From an uncultured bacterium (GTDB lineage Bacteria; Bacteroidota; Ignavibacteria; Kapaibacteriales; UBA4661): 39,400 nucleotides of DNA. Location: positions 1 through 39,400 of the forward strand of contig CALCNX010000116.1 of NCBI GenBank assembly GCA_937899715.1. The letters are read 5' to 3'. A program made the position numbers and the translations under genes. Under the pieces are notes generated by a model that ran no database searches, had not been told where the DNA came from, and was given only the letters and a program-made list of their open reading frames with translations. Numbering within the stretch: position 1 is the stretch's first letter; each line of letters begins with the position of its first letter. Below are positions 24,583 through 33,481 of this stretch, piece by piece.

Positions 24583-27500
24583 TTACTTCTGAACGACCAT
24601 CTTCTGCCGAAAGACCTCGCGCGGTGTGTGCAGGACGCACCAATACACACCACTTGCCAGATTCTTTGCTTGGAACTCCAGCCCGTACGCGCCCTTCGGC
24701 TGTACAGCGCTCACCAGTTCCGCCACCGTTTTGCCCAGAGCATCCGTGATTTCAAGCCGGACGGGCGTTTCTTCCGTGAGTTCGTATTCGATGCGCGTTC
24801 CCTCGCTGAAGGGATTCGGGATATTTGCCAGAAGCCGTGTGGAATGGATGCCGCCATCAGCAGCGCTGCTGACACTTCTTGTCAACAAACTTTCTCCGCT
24901 TGTCAGCAAGCCACCTTGACGGATGCGACCCGTTGTGAATGTCCACGTTTCCGACCAACCGCCATTTGTCAAGCCGAACCGCGCCCGGGCACGCCAGAAA
25001 TACTGGCGGTTCACGCCGAAGTCCGTTACAAGCCATGTTGTATCGGTGAGCTGGTCGTTATTGAGGTAGATGAGATCGAAGAGCGAATCGTTTGCCACTT
25101 GCACCTGATAGAGAAATGCCCCCGGCACACTCGACCACACAAAGCGGATGCTGTTCGGCTGCAAGCCCGTCGAGCCGTTGGGCGGAGCAATCAAGAAAGG
25201 AATCGTCGGAATCACAAGCGGCGCTATCACTTCAATATCCAACACTCGCACGACCGACGAATAGCCGTTCGAGATGGTAACTGTGATGCGTGCCCGCCCC
25301 GTGCGCCCCGCAAGAGGCGTAGCAACGATGCGATATTGGCTGTTGCCGATGTCTTCTATGCGCACATTGCCCACAGGAACAAGGTTTTCGTTGGAACTTT
25401 GGATAGAGAACGTCAGCGGAAAGCCGCTCCCGTCGTTGACGGTGATAACGGACGAGGTACTGGTCTCAGGGCGTGTTACAAGGCTTGGCGGGAAAAATTC
25501 CGATGCCGATGGCGGCGGAATCACCGTCAGGCGGAAACTCGTGTTTGCGCTCAGTCCTTGTTGGTTCGTCACGGTGAGCGTAATGTCGCTTGAACCGGAT
25601 TGGTTCAGCGCGGGCGCAACGGTGAGCGTTCGCGCCGTCCCGCCGCCCGTCACTTGCAGCCTGTTCGTGGGCTGAAGCGTTGGGTTGGTGGACTCGAATA
25701 CAAAACGCAATGAAGTAATGTCAAATGGGTCGTTCACGTTCAGTTGCCGCGTGGCTACTTGGTTTTGACCAATGATAATGTTACCAATGGGCGCAACGAC
25801 AGGCGGCAAAAGCGGAGGCGTAACCGTAACCGTGAAGTCCAGTGTGGTGCTTTGCCCTTGCTGATTCACGGCGGTAATGGTAATCGTTGACACGCCAAGC
25901 TGATTGAACGCCGGAGTCATAGTGATTGTGCGAAGAGTGCCTGTGCCGAAAAGCGCGAGATTGCTATTCGGGAACAGCGTTTGATTAGACGACGAAGCCG
26001 AAAGCTGAAGCGTAGCAAGGTTCTCGTCGCTCGCCACGAACTGCAAGGAAATAGGCGTATTACGCGGGGTCGTAAGGTTGATAATTGCCCTGAGCGTCGG
26101 TGCAGACGGCGGTGGAATGACGCTTGCGCCAAAACTTGTTGAAGCCGTTAGTCCGGCAGCATTCGTCACCGTGATGGTGATAAGCGATGTGCCAATCTGG
26201 TTCGGCGCAGGTGCAAGCGTAATGATGCGCGTTGTGCCGGAGCCGCTCACAATGATATTGTTCGATGGAAAAACGTTCGGATTCGATGACGCAATCGAAA
26301 AACGCAGACTGTTCACATCCGCATCACTCACGGTGAACATCGTTGCCACAGGAACATTCCGTGCGGTCGAAACCCCAGCAATGCTGCTGATGCTAGGTGG
26401 TGTCTGGTTTTGAAAGACTGTAACGGGGAAACTTGTTACCGTCGAAAGTCCATTTTGATTCGTTACCGTCATGGTAATTGTCGCTGTGCCGATTTGGTTC
26501 GGTGCGGGCGTGATTGTGAGCGAGCGCCCTTCAGTGCCTTGCGGACTAACGGCGATATTACTCGTGGGAATAAGCGCCGGATTCGATGACGAAAATGTAA
26601 AGGTTAGCGTTGAGGTATTGAAATCCTCCAACGTGAAAGAGGCTCGAACAGGCGTGTTGATGGGCGTTGTGAGCGGAGGTATCTGCCCCACACGCGGCGG
26701 AGCAACAAACGTTGCTCTCAGTAATCCAAAGGTCAAAATGTTATTTTGGTTACGCACCCCAACATTGATAGCCACCTCGCCAAAACGATTTTGTGCGGGC
26801 GTGAAGGTCAGCGTTCGGTTAATACCTGTTCCGCCGATGCTAATGTTTGCATTCGGCACCACATCAGGGTTTGCAGAGGTTGGCGTAATAAATACCATGT
26901 TTGGATTCGCATCGAGTACCCGGAAAGGTATCGTAACGGATGTATTTTGCGGCAAAATGGTGTCGCGTAGCCCTTCGACCACAGGCGGATCATTCACAGC
27001 AGCGACGTAGAGGGTAAAAGCACCATTTGCTCCCAGCCCCGACGGATTCAACGCTCGGAGGAAAACTGTTGCTCGTCCTTTTACATTCGCCGCCGGACGC
27101 AAAGTAATTTGCCGTGAGGACGCAGTGCCAGTAATAGCGATATTTGCGTCCGGCAGCAAGCTCGGATTCGATGAATTGGCGAACACATTGACATTCTGAG
27201 CACCACTTTGGTCGAAGACATTGAAGAATGCCGAAACTGGCACACCGACTGCCGTAGCAAGGTCGGGCACGGCAGTCATCGTCGGCGCTTGAGCAGGTGG
27301 TGGCTGTGTGACGGTAAGCGTGAAGGATGTTCGCGCCGAAAAGCCGCTTTGGTTGGTCGCAACAAGGGTGATAACCGCCGAACCGAATTGCCCCGCATTA
27401 GGCGTAATAGCAAGCGAGCGCGAAGAACCGAAGCCACTGACAACCAGCGCATTGGGCGCAACAAGAATGGTGTTATCAATACTTGTTACAACCGTAACCG

Positions 27501-28056
27501 TTCCCGGGCTGGCATCGGTAATCGTGAAAGGGACGTTAAGCGGCGTATTTGCTGGTGTTGTAACGGGCGAAATCGGACTAATACTAGGACCAAAACTTGC
27601 ACCACCGACCGTAATGCGAAAACTCATGGACGTATTTTGTCCCATCGCATTCGTGCCAATAATCGTAATCTGCGTTGTGCCGCTTTGCCCCGTTGTGGGA
27701 GTAATGGTCATCTGACGGGATGTAGTCCCTTGTGCAATGACAATGTTATTATCCGAAATCAGACTTTGGTTATCGGACAGCCCCAGCAGCGCCACAGAGC
27801 CGGGGTTCACATCGGCAACGGTAAGTTGCACCGAAATGGGCGTATTCAGAGGCGTTGTTTGGTCGCTAATCTGGGTAACGTTCAGTTGCTGCGCTGAGAG
27901 TCTGCCGAGAGCAAAGAACAGCAAGACAGCCCAGACGAGTGCCATCAAAAACGCTGCTCTCACAAGCTGCGCATTGCTTCCGCCATTCCGTTTGGAGCGG
28001 TAAGAATGAGGTTTTTCTTTTGCATGAGGTTTTTCCTCAAAGACATTCGTTCGCAT
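24583..28056 (-). CDS. Giant secreted protein: nine Ig-like repeats, FN3-like domain, type IX sorting domain
   Basis: 1157 aa. A charged 30-residue N-region precedes the signal helix (AAFLMALVWAVLLFFALGRLSAQ). Nine tandem repeats of about 95-100 aa follow (about 55-950). Each follows the pattern P-x-I-x-x-LTTPxNTP...FTVxD...SSNPxLxPxxNIxxxGxGxxRxLTxTPAxNQxGxxxITxTVTNxxGxS. Next comes a fibronectin III-like module (about 955-1050; PFLIAPPNGSTGLQPNSIRFVWS...YFWRARAR). The C-terminal 80 residues are a Por secretion system sorting domain (NIPNPFSEGTRIEYELTE...VRLEITDALGKTVAELV...GVYWCVLHT). It should be exported through the Sec system, then the type IX secretion system, and displayed on the cell surface, acting as an adhesin or stalk. 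No enzyme domain is present. Confidence 0.92.
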   Translation of the reverse strand: MRTNVFEEKPHAKEKPHSYRSKRNGGSNAQLVRAAFLMALVWAVLLFFALGRLSAQQLNVTQISDQTTPLNTPISVQLTVADVNPGSVALLGLSDNQSLISDNNIVIAQGTTSRQMTITPTTGQSGTTQITIIGTNAMGQNTSMSFRITVGGASFGPSISPISPVTTPANTPLNVPFTITDASPGTVTVVTSIDNTILVAPNALVVSGFGSSRSLAITPNAGQFGSAVITLVATNQSGFSARTSFTLTVTQPPPAQAPTMTAVPDLATAVGVPVSAFFNVFDQSGAQNVNVFANSSNPSLLPDANIAITGTASSRQITLRPAANVKGRATVFLRALNPSGLGANGAFTLYVAAVNDPPVVEGLRDTILPQNTSVTIPFRVLDANPNMVFITPTSANPDVVPNANISIGGTGINRTLTFTPAQNRFGEVAINVGVRNQNNILTFGLLRATFVAPPRVGQIPPLTTPINTPVRASFTLEDFNTSTLTFTFSSSNPALIPTSNIAVSPQGTEGRSLTITPAPNQIGTATITMTVTNQNGLSTVTSFPVTVFQNQTPPSISSIAGVSTARNVPVATMFTVSDADVNSLRFSIASSNPNVFPSNNIIVSGSGTTRIITLAPAPNQIGTSLITITVTNAAGLTASTSFGASVIPPPSAPTLRAIINLTTPRNTPISLQFVASDENLATLQLSASSSNQTLFPNSNLALFGTGTLRTITMTPAFNQLGVSTITITAVNQQGQSTTLDFTVTVTPPLLPPVVAPIGNIIIGQNQVATRQLNVNDPFDITSLRFVFESTNPTLQPTNRLQVTGGGTARTLTVAPALNQSGSSDITLTVTNQQGLSANTSFRLTVIPPPSASEFFPPSLVTRPETSTSSVITVNDGSGFPLTFSIQSSNENLVPVGNVRIEDIGNSQYRIVATPLAGRTGRARITVTISNGYSSVVRVLDIEVIAPLVIPTIPFLIAPPNGSTGLQPNSIRFVWSSVPGAFLYQVQVANDSLFDLIYLNNDQLTDTTWLVTDFGVNRQYFWRARARFGLTNGGWSETWTFTTGRIRQGGLLTSGESLLTRSVSSAADGGIHSTRLLANIPNPFSEGTRIEYELTEETPVRLEITDALGKTVAELVSAVQPKGAYGLEFQAKNLASGVYWCVLHTPREVFRQKMVVQK

Positions 28057-28377
28057 AGAGGAGTTTCCTTAAAAAGTGAGCGGTAATGGGATGAATAGTA
28101 CCATGACAAACAGTTATTTCGTCGTTGAGATAATTGCAGAACTTTCACAAATACCGACAATAAACATCCTCGGAGTGCGGAATTTATTCCGCAACGAATG
28201 GCTGCCAGATATTATTTTATGCGGAATAAATTCCGCACTCCGGTCTTTTGGAAAAGTCCTGCATTGTAGAAAGACATTCAATCAAGCACCGAAAGGAATG
28301 CCGTCAACAGATGTGTTTTCGACATTCCTTTTGTATAAATTGTATTCTAACGGTCTCAAGCGTTTTTTGCTGTTTTT
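28057..28377. other. Intergenic region with long hairpin repeat
   Basis: No gene is seen in the 321 bp between the T9SS cargo and the outer-membrane barrel gene. It contains the perfect inverted repeat at 28171-28242 and AT-rich sequence on the barrel-gene side. Confidence 0.65.
28171..28242. repeat. Long perfect hairpin repeat (copy 2)
   Basis: Two 23-bp arms (28171-28193 and 28220-28242) are exact reverse complements around a 26-base spacer. Each arm contains the palindrome GCGGAATTTATTCCGC and ends in the outer CGGAGT/ACTCCG. It is clearly the same family as the hairpin at 15554-15640, which has GGAATTTTAATTCC in the same position. The design resembles REP/BIME-type or MITE elements mobilised by a transposase acting on single-stranded hairpins. 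No such transposase gene is in the window. Confidence 0.9.
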
Positions 28378-29997
28378 TTAGAAGCGGAAATTCGCCGAGA
28401 CAAAACCAAATGTGGGCTGACCACTACCGATATTTCCTAAACCTTGCCGTAAAATGCGAGTGTCGGTCGTGACATCCAATGTAAAGCCGCCAAAGACTAA
28501 TCCGAACCCAAGCGATACGCCTTCTGAAAGCGCGTACCCAAAGTAGGACGGATAGACAACATCGTTACTCCGTGCGGAAGAACTGTATCCGGCATAACCG
28601 GCGCGGAGGCGCAGCCAGTCAATAACCGAGTATTCAACACCAATATTCCAGCGTGGCAGAATCAATTCGGTAGAAACTGATGAGGCGCCCGGTACGCTTT
28701 GGCTCGGCAGATTGCCACCGCTATTGTTCGATAAACTCAGACCACCCACAAAAAAGAGTGGACCAACAGCATAGTTAAAGCCCATGCCTACATCAACGCT
28801 GGTAACATTACCAAAATACGGCGATGCGCTTTGGACATTGTAGATATTTGCCATCGGAATAAGCGTAAATTGCCGCGAAATTCGTGCGATATATCGTGCA
28901 TTCACAGCAATAACCGTGTTACCAAAAGCCAGCGAAGCACTGGTCGAACCCGGCACCGGAAGCGACACACGAGGCAACAAGACCGTCGCCGCCAAATCCA
29001 GCATGGACTGTGTGCCGGTGGTGATAAGCACACCAGCATTAAAGCCAATCTGTGTGATATTTGCCGTTGGCTGTGAGCGAGGTGCGTTTGCCAGTGGCGC
29101 AAGCGATGTTGTTGTGAAGGAAACGCCTGCTCCCATTACTACACCGCCGCCCTTACCGTCACCAGTATTGTAGGTTACTTGTAGTTGCCCGTTATTGCGC
29201 GCCTTGAGCTGTGTGAATCCCGGAAGCGCCGCAATACCGCCCGGATACTGGCTTGCCAGCCCCAGAATACTGCTAAGAGCAATCGCGTTCACAACGTCAG
29301 TATTGACCGCCGTTATGCCCGGAAATGATTCAAACGAAACCATGCCACCGACAGAAACGCGGGGACTGATGTCAAAAATTGCGCCAATAAAGGGTCCGCC
29401 AAAGTTACTAAGCGGTTGTGAGCTTGAACCTGCCACCGACCCTGCATTAACGAAAATGCTATTGCGGAAGCGGTCTGCGTACGCAGGATTGATAGTGAGC
29501 GAGTAGGAATCCACAATGAAGGGATTAGCTGCGTAAGTGCGAATATCTCCGCCCATACCGAAGCCACCACCACCAAGCGCAGCATGACGAGCCAACGAAC
29601 CGACTTGGAGCGGATGCTCAATGGAGGCAAGAGTGCTAATGCAGAGTGTGCAGTAGTCAATCGGTGGTTGTGTCGGACGTGCTGTTGTTGTCACAGGTCG
29701 TGCGGTAGTCGTCACAGGTCGTGCTGCAGTCGCATTGGTGCGGGGCGCGCCGGGGCGAGTGGTCGTCGCGGGGCGCGTTTGCGCTGTATTGATGCGTGTT
29801 GTGCCTTGCGGCGGGTCGTTCGCTACGGCAGGTGCGGGCGCAGGTTGCTGTGTCGTCGTTGCCGGACGTGTTGCTGTGCCGCGATTGGTTGTAGCTCTGT
29901 TGGTTGTCGTGGTCGGTCGGCGTTGCTGCTGTTGACTCCACGAAGTGTACGACGCAAGGCAGAGCAGCGCCATACAGAAGAAGACTGAACGATTCAT
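28378..29997 (-). CDS. Outer-membrane beta-barrel protein with Thr/Pro/Arg-rich N-region
   Basis: 539 aa. A signal peptide (MNRSVFFCMALLCLASYTSWSQ) is followed by about 95 residues of low-complexity sequence rich in T, R, P, A and Q, with repeated ARPVTTT units. From about residue 125 the protein is a long beta-barrel: SLARHAALGGGGFGMGG, NPAYADRFRNSIFVNAGS, RVSVGGMVSFESF, then many alternating strands, ending VSANFRF with a terminal Phe. The fold resembles the PorV/FadL-like (UPF0164/PorP-adjacent) outer-membrane barrels common next to type IX secretion cargo. It lies 52 bp downstream of the LRR gene on the same strand, which suggests a unit. The ligand is unknown. Confidence 0.75.
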   Translation of the reverse strand: MNRSVFFCMALLCLASYTSWSQQQQRRPTTTTNRATTNRGTATRPATTTQQPAPAPAVANDPPQGTTRINTAQTRPATTTRPGAPRTNATAARPVTTTARPVTTTARPTQPPIDYCTLCISTLASIEHPLQVGSLARHAALGGGGFGMGGDIRTYAANPFIVDSYSLTINPAYADRFRNSIFVNAGSVAGSSSQPLSNFGGPFIGAIFDISPRVSVGGMVSFESFPGITAVNTDVVNAIALSSILGLASQYPGGIAALPGFTQLKARNNGQLQVTYNTGDGKGGGVVMGAGVSFTTTSLAPLANAPRSQPTANITQIGFNAGVLITTGTQSMLDLAATVLLPRVSLPVPGSTSASLAFGNTVIAVNARYIARISRQFTLIPMANIYNVQSASPYFGNVTSVDVGMGFNYAVGPLFFVGGLSLSNNSGGNLPSQSVPGASSVSTELILPRWNIGVEYSVIDWLRLRAGYAGYSSSARSNDVVYPSYFGYALSEGVSLGFGLVFGGFTLDVTTDTRILRQGLGNIGSGQPTFGFVSANFRF

Positions 29998-30051
29998 ACC
30001 TGCGTCTCCGAGGTGATTGATTGGGTAATTGCTTATGTTTAGTTAATGTCT

Positions 30052-31332
30052 TTATTGTTGGTCTTCGGCTGCGGGCTGTTGACCGCCTGTTTGTGCGCCT
30101 TGCTGGGTTTGCGTGATGACGTTTGTGTCGGGCAAGATGCTGTACACATTATTTAGTTCGTCATCGGTAAAGAAATTGTCGTCTATATCCAGATCGCGCA
30201 GACGCTTGAGTTTGCCAATTTCGAGCGGGAGATTGGCAAGCGAGTTTGTGCGTAGATACATGGTGCGCAGATTCGTTGCCAAGCCAAGCGCAGCCGGAAT
30301 TTGCGAAAGACGATTTTCGCTTGCATCAAGAAATTCGAGGCGTGTGAGTTTACCGATTTCAGGCGGCAGTTTTTTGAGCAAATTTGTTGCCAGATTAAGC
30401 TGCTTTAGGCTTTGCAGGCGGCTCAGTTCGGGCGGCAAAATGTCTATTTGGTTGCCGCTTGCGTTCAGCACTTGAAGTTTGGTCAGATTGCCGATTTCAC
30501 GTGGAAGCTCGGAAAGCTGATTACGACTAACGTTCAGGTATTGCAAATTGCGGAAGCGTCCAATTTCGGGCGGCAATTTCTTCATGCCATTATTTTGCAA
30601 ATCCAGTTTCACCACAGCATCAGGATTTTTCAAGCCTTCTTCAATCGAGGTAACGCCTTGCATATTTTCCAATGCGTCTTCATCCAGCATCCCGACCGGG
30701 GAGACATTGAAAGCGCTGTTGAAAGGACCGTTATTGCGCATATCATTACGAATGTCGTTGTTTCGCGCATCGTTCATGCGGTCAAGGCTGGAGCCGGGAA
30801 CATCGCCACGCAGCATTGCGATTTCCTCACGCAGCGCGTCGTTCTCCGTCTTGAGCAAATCCACTTGATTACGCAATACTTCTACTTCTTGTGCAAGAAG
30901 GTTTTCGTTTGCATAGACAGGATTCATGTCCATCGTTTGCGCCTGCTCAATTTCGCGCTCAATGGCTATCTGGCTACCGCCGGGGGTACGAATAATGTTG
31001 TCATACATTCGCCGAGCAGTCAGCAAATTGGCAACCGAGCGGTCTTTATCGCGGAGGTCTTTATAGACCAGCCCCATCATCTCGTGAGCGGCTGCTTCCC
31101 AGTAACGGCTTTTGGTCTGCCGCGCAAGGCTTAGTCCCTTGTTCAAAAAATATAGTGCGTTGTCAGCGTCGCCACCCTCTCGGTAGGACATACCGAGTTT
31201 GATAAAGCGGGCGCTCAGTTCTTTGGAGCTTTGCTTGCGCTGCGCAAAGCCGTCGTAATGAATGGTCATTACGAGCGTCCCCGCCACCAGCGCGGCGCTG
31301 CTCACGAACCGGAGAAAGCGTGCGTAGATCAT
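30052..31332 (-). CDS. Secreted TPR - coiled coil - leucine-rich repeat protein
   Basis: 426 aa from the Met at 31332 (MIYARFLRF), chosen because a signal peptide follows (VSSAALVAGTLVMTIHYDGFAQ). Residues about 35-115 are two TPR-like helical pairs (AEGG-type GGDADNALYFLNKGLSLARQ). A coiled coil spans about 145-185 (LLAQEVEVLRNQVDLLKTEN). An Asn/Asp-rich linker precedes seven leucine-rich repeats of exactly 23 residues (about 235-395), of the LxxLxLxxNxLxxLPxEIGxLxx bacterial type. A Gln-rich tail ends the protein. It is probably a periplasmic or surface protein-interaction scaffold. The barrel protein gene follows after 52 bp. Confidence 0.85.
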   Translation of the reverse strand: MIYARFLRFVSSAALVAGTLVMTIHYDGFAQRKQSSKELSARFIKLGMSYREGGDADNALYFLNKGLSLARQTKSRYWEAAAHEMMGLVYKDLRDKDRSVANLLTARRMYDNIIRTPGGSQIAIEREIEQAQTMDMNPVYANENLLAQEVEVLRNQVDLLKTENDALREEIAMLRGDVPGSSLDRMNDARNNDIRNDMRNNGPFNSAFNVSPVGMLDEDALENMQGVTSIEEGLKNPDAVVKLDLQNNGMKKLPPEIGRFRNLQYLNVSRNQLSELPREIGNLTKLQVLNASGNQIDILPPELSRLQSLKQLNLATNLLKKLPPEIGKLTRLEFLDASENRLSQIPAALGLATNLRTMYLRTNSLANLPLEIGKLKRLRDLDIDDNFFTDDELNNVYSILPDTNVITQTQQGAQTGGQQPAAEDQQ

Positions 31333-31907
31333 AGCGTCTCCATACAGTAAATACAATGAATGAAATTGTTGTTGGTAATTGACTTGATAAACAACGACTT
31401 AGGTTACAAAATTTATATGACAAACAAGCAAATGTTTGATGCGCCCAAAAAGCCAAGCGTTTGTTTTGAAAGCGTTTGCTCTCCAAAACACTTGTTTCAA
31501 AATGATGCTTGAGGAAGAAAGTATTCACCTAAAAAAATGAGCATACATCTCTTCTTCCCCGCATCGTGCCAACGGTTACAACGCGGTGTGCGTCTTGGAC
31601 AAATGCGGACGTCGAATTGGGTTTTCATATCAAATTCTATTTATTCAATTTACGTGCCAGATTTTTTGCGCATCATGGCGTTTATGTACTTATCCGCAAA
31701 AAATGTGCAAAAGAGGCTTTCATACGCTTTTTGTCAATATCAATGGAATAAGTCAAGAGCGTTTTTCGTAACTTTGCAAGTCTGCGATGCTGCCCCCATT
31801 CCCCTCTTTGGAACAAAGAGGGTTGTCCAAGCGGTAGCGAGGACGGGGGCGTTACGTCGCACCAAAGCACAATATACAGCGTCTGCATCCATACCATAAA
31901 CTCTGCA
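31333..31907. other. 575-bp intergenic region with repeat B
   Basis: No convincing gene. A 120-codon plus-strand frame (31537-31899) lacks any recognisable protein features and overlaps the repeat. AT-rich sequence covers 31333-31780, and the diverged copy of the palindromic element occupies about 31790-31862. The region separates the divergent LRR gene and trmB and so must hold both promoters. Confidence 0.65.
31790..31862. repeat. MITE-like palindrome (copy B, partial)
   Basis: CCCCTCTTTGGAACAAAGAGGG forms a hairpin, followed by GTCCAAGCGGTAGCGAGGACGGGGG and GTCGCAC. The order of hairpin, GCGRTAGCGAGRACGGGG, GTCGCAC is shared with copy A (2975-3102). The right half seen in copy A is missing here. 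Confidence 0.65.
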
Positions 31908-32603
31908 ATGACCACGATTAACTTCACCAAATACCCCAAACCCCGCTCACGGCGACACGTCAGCCCGAATCAATATTTGCCGAAAGACCGTATTCATATC
32001 GCTTTGGAGTATTACCCGCCTTTGCTCCCAACCATTGAGTGGGAAGAGCATTTTTTGAATGCGCAAGCGCCGCAGTACCTCGACATTGGCTGCGGAATGG
32101 GGCGTTTTCTCCTTGAAACGGCGCTTGCAGAGCCGGAGAAGAATATTTTAGGCTTGGAAGTGCGCGAGTACGCAGCAAACTGGATTCGGAGCGTCATTCA
32201 AGGTGAGCGCCCACGCGGTTTGCTGGGCAATGCAGAAACGCTTTGGTATAGCGTTGCAAACGGACTGCCGTTTATTGCGGATGGTTCCATTGAAAAGATT
32301 TTCTACTTCTTCCCCGACCCGTGGTTCAAAAAACGCCACCACTATCGCCGTGCCTTCACACCTGCGTTTTTGGATGAGTGTACACGAGTACTTGCCCCAG
32401 ACGGCATTTTTTATTTAATGACTGATGTGCCGGATGTGGACATCTATCAGCGCGAAACGCTTCGGCAGCACGGAGCCTTCGCCTTTGAAGAATGTACAAA
32501 CGATGCTGCGTGGGGTCTGGCAGAGCGAACCGACCAAGAAGATTTTTCGATTCGCAAGAGCATCCCGTATGTGCGCGTGAAATGTTGGAAACGAGAGCCT
32601 TAG
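31908..32603 (+). CDS. trmB: tRNA (guanine-N7-)-methyltransferase
   Basis: 231 aa. It methylates G46 of tRNA using S-adenosylmethionine. The SAM-binding motif I is YLDIGCGMGRFLLETA, ILGLEVREYAANWI is motif II, and FYFFPDPWFKKRHHYRRAF is the unmistakable TrmB signature. It ends with the usual substrate-binding region (LAERTDQEDFSIRKSIPYVRVKCWK). The ATG at 31908 begins a 27-residue tail before the catalytic domain, a little longer than some homologues. The SDR gene follows on the same strand after 66 bp. Confidence 0.95.
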   Translation: MTTINFTKYPKPRSRRHVSPNQYLPKDRIHIALEYYPPLLPTIEWEEHFLNAQAPQYLDIGCGMGRFLLETALAEPEKNILGLEVREYAANWIRSVIQGERPRGLLGNAETLWYSVANGLPFIADGSIEKIFYFFPDPWFKKRHHYRRAFTPAFLDECTRVLAPDGIFYLMTDVPDVDIYQRETLRQHGAFAFEECTNDAAWGLAERTDQEDFSIRKSIPYVRVKCWKREP

Positions 32604-32669
32604 CAAGACGCTCTTCAAAGCACTTTCATAATTCAATGTCATCACTCACTCCATTCCTCAAGATTCCGT

Positions 32670-33476
32670 ATGAAATTCCACAACAAAACCGTCTGGATAA
32701 CAGGTGCTTCATCGGGTATCGGAGAGGCACTTGTTCATGCGTTTGCTCAAGAAGGCGCAAATGTCATTCTCTCTGCCCGCCGCCAAAGCGAGCTAGAACG
32801 GGTACAAGCAGAGTATATGCGCCTTGCAAATGCCTCCCCAGAACGCTTCCTCATTCTGCCGCTCGACCTTGCCGATAGCAATTCTCTTCATGGCAAAGTA
32901 CAAGAGGCACTTGCATGGAAGGGTGAAGTGGATGTAATGCTGCATAATGGCGGCATTTCGCAGCGCTCGCTTGCCAAAGACACGACCTTGGAGGTGGACA
33001 GGCGCATTATGGAAATTGATTATTTCGGCACAGTTGCACTCACTAAAGCACTTTTGCCCTCGTTTTTAGCGCGTAAAGCGGGGCATTTTGTCGTGGTATC
33101 AAGCCTCGTGGGCAAGTTCGGTACACCGCTCCGCTCCAGCTATTCCGCCGCAAAACACGCGCTGCACGGATTTTTCGATGCACTCCGCGCTGAGACACAT
33201 GAAGCAGGGTTGCGGGTAACGATTATTTGCCCGGGCTTTATTAAAACACAGGTTTCAGTTAATGCGCTCACAGGCGACGGAGCCGCGCAAAATGTCATGG
33301 ATGATGCGCAAGCAAACGGCATGAGTGCGGACGAGTGCGCACGGCGCATTGTGTCGGCGGTTGCCGCACAAAAGCTGGAAGTATATATAGGAGGACGCGA
33401 GAAGCTGGGCGTGTACCTGAAGCGCTTCGTGCCAACGATATTTGCACGAGTTCTCCGCTCGGCAAAAGTAACGTAA
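32670..33476 (+). CDS. Short-chain dehydrogenase/reductase
   Basis: 268 aa, classical SDR. The NAD(P)-binding motif is TGASSGIGEAL at 11-21, with an ARR after beta-2 (SARRQSEL) suggesting NADP preference. The MLHNGGIS box replaces the usual NNAG. The catalytic Ser is in VVSSLVGKFG and the Tyr-Lys pair in SYSAAKHALHG. ICPGFIKT follows. The nearest style is the DHRS7-like group acting on lipid or steroid-like substrates, but the substrate cannot be inferred. It ends 5 bp from the end of the convergent HAD gene. Confidence 0.93.
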   Translation: MKFHNKTVWITGASSGIGEALVHAFAQEGANVILSARRQSELERVQAEYMRLANASPERFLILPLDLADSNSLHGKVQEALAWKGEVDVMLHNGGISQRSLAKDTTLEVDRRIMEIDYFGTVALTKALLPSFLARKAGHFVVVSSLVGKFGTPLRSSYSAAKHALHGFFDALRAETHEAGLRVTIICPGFIKTQVSVNALTGDGAAQNVMDDAQANGMSADECARRIVSAVAAQKLEVYIGGREKLGVYLKRFVPTIFARVLRSAKVT

Positions 33477-33481
33477 AAATA

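Noticed and set aside
24556..25593. Long plus-strand open frame (345 codons) opposite the T9SS cargo gene
   Set aside because: It is antisense to a clear coding gene, rich in Arg/Cys/His as expected for a shadow frame, and has no domain.
24583..28056. Possible CRISPR or tandem DNA repeat because of periodic similarity
   Set aside because: Periodicity is about 290-300 bp and is at protein level (Ig-like repeats); there are no short direct repeats with unique spacers.
31537..31899. Plus-strand 120-codon frame upstream of trmB
   Set aside because: It runs through AT-rich sequence and repeat B, with no recognisable feature and no ribosome binding site.
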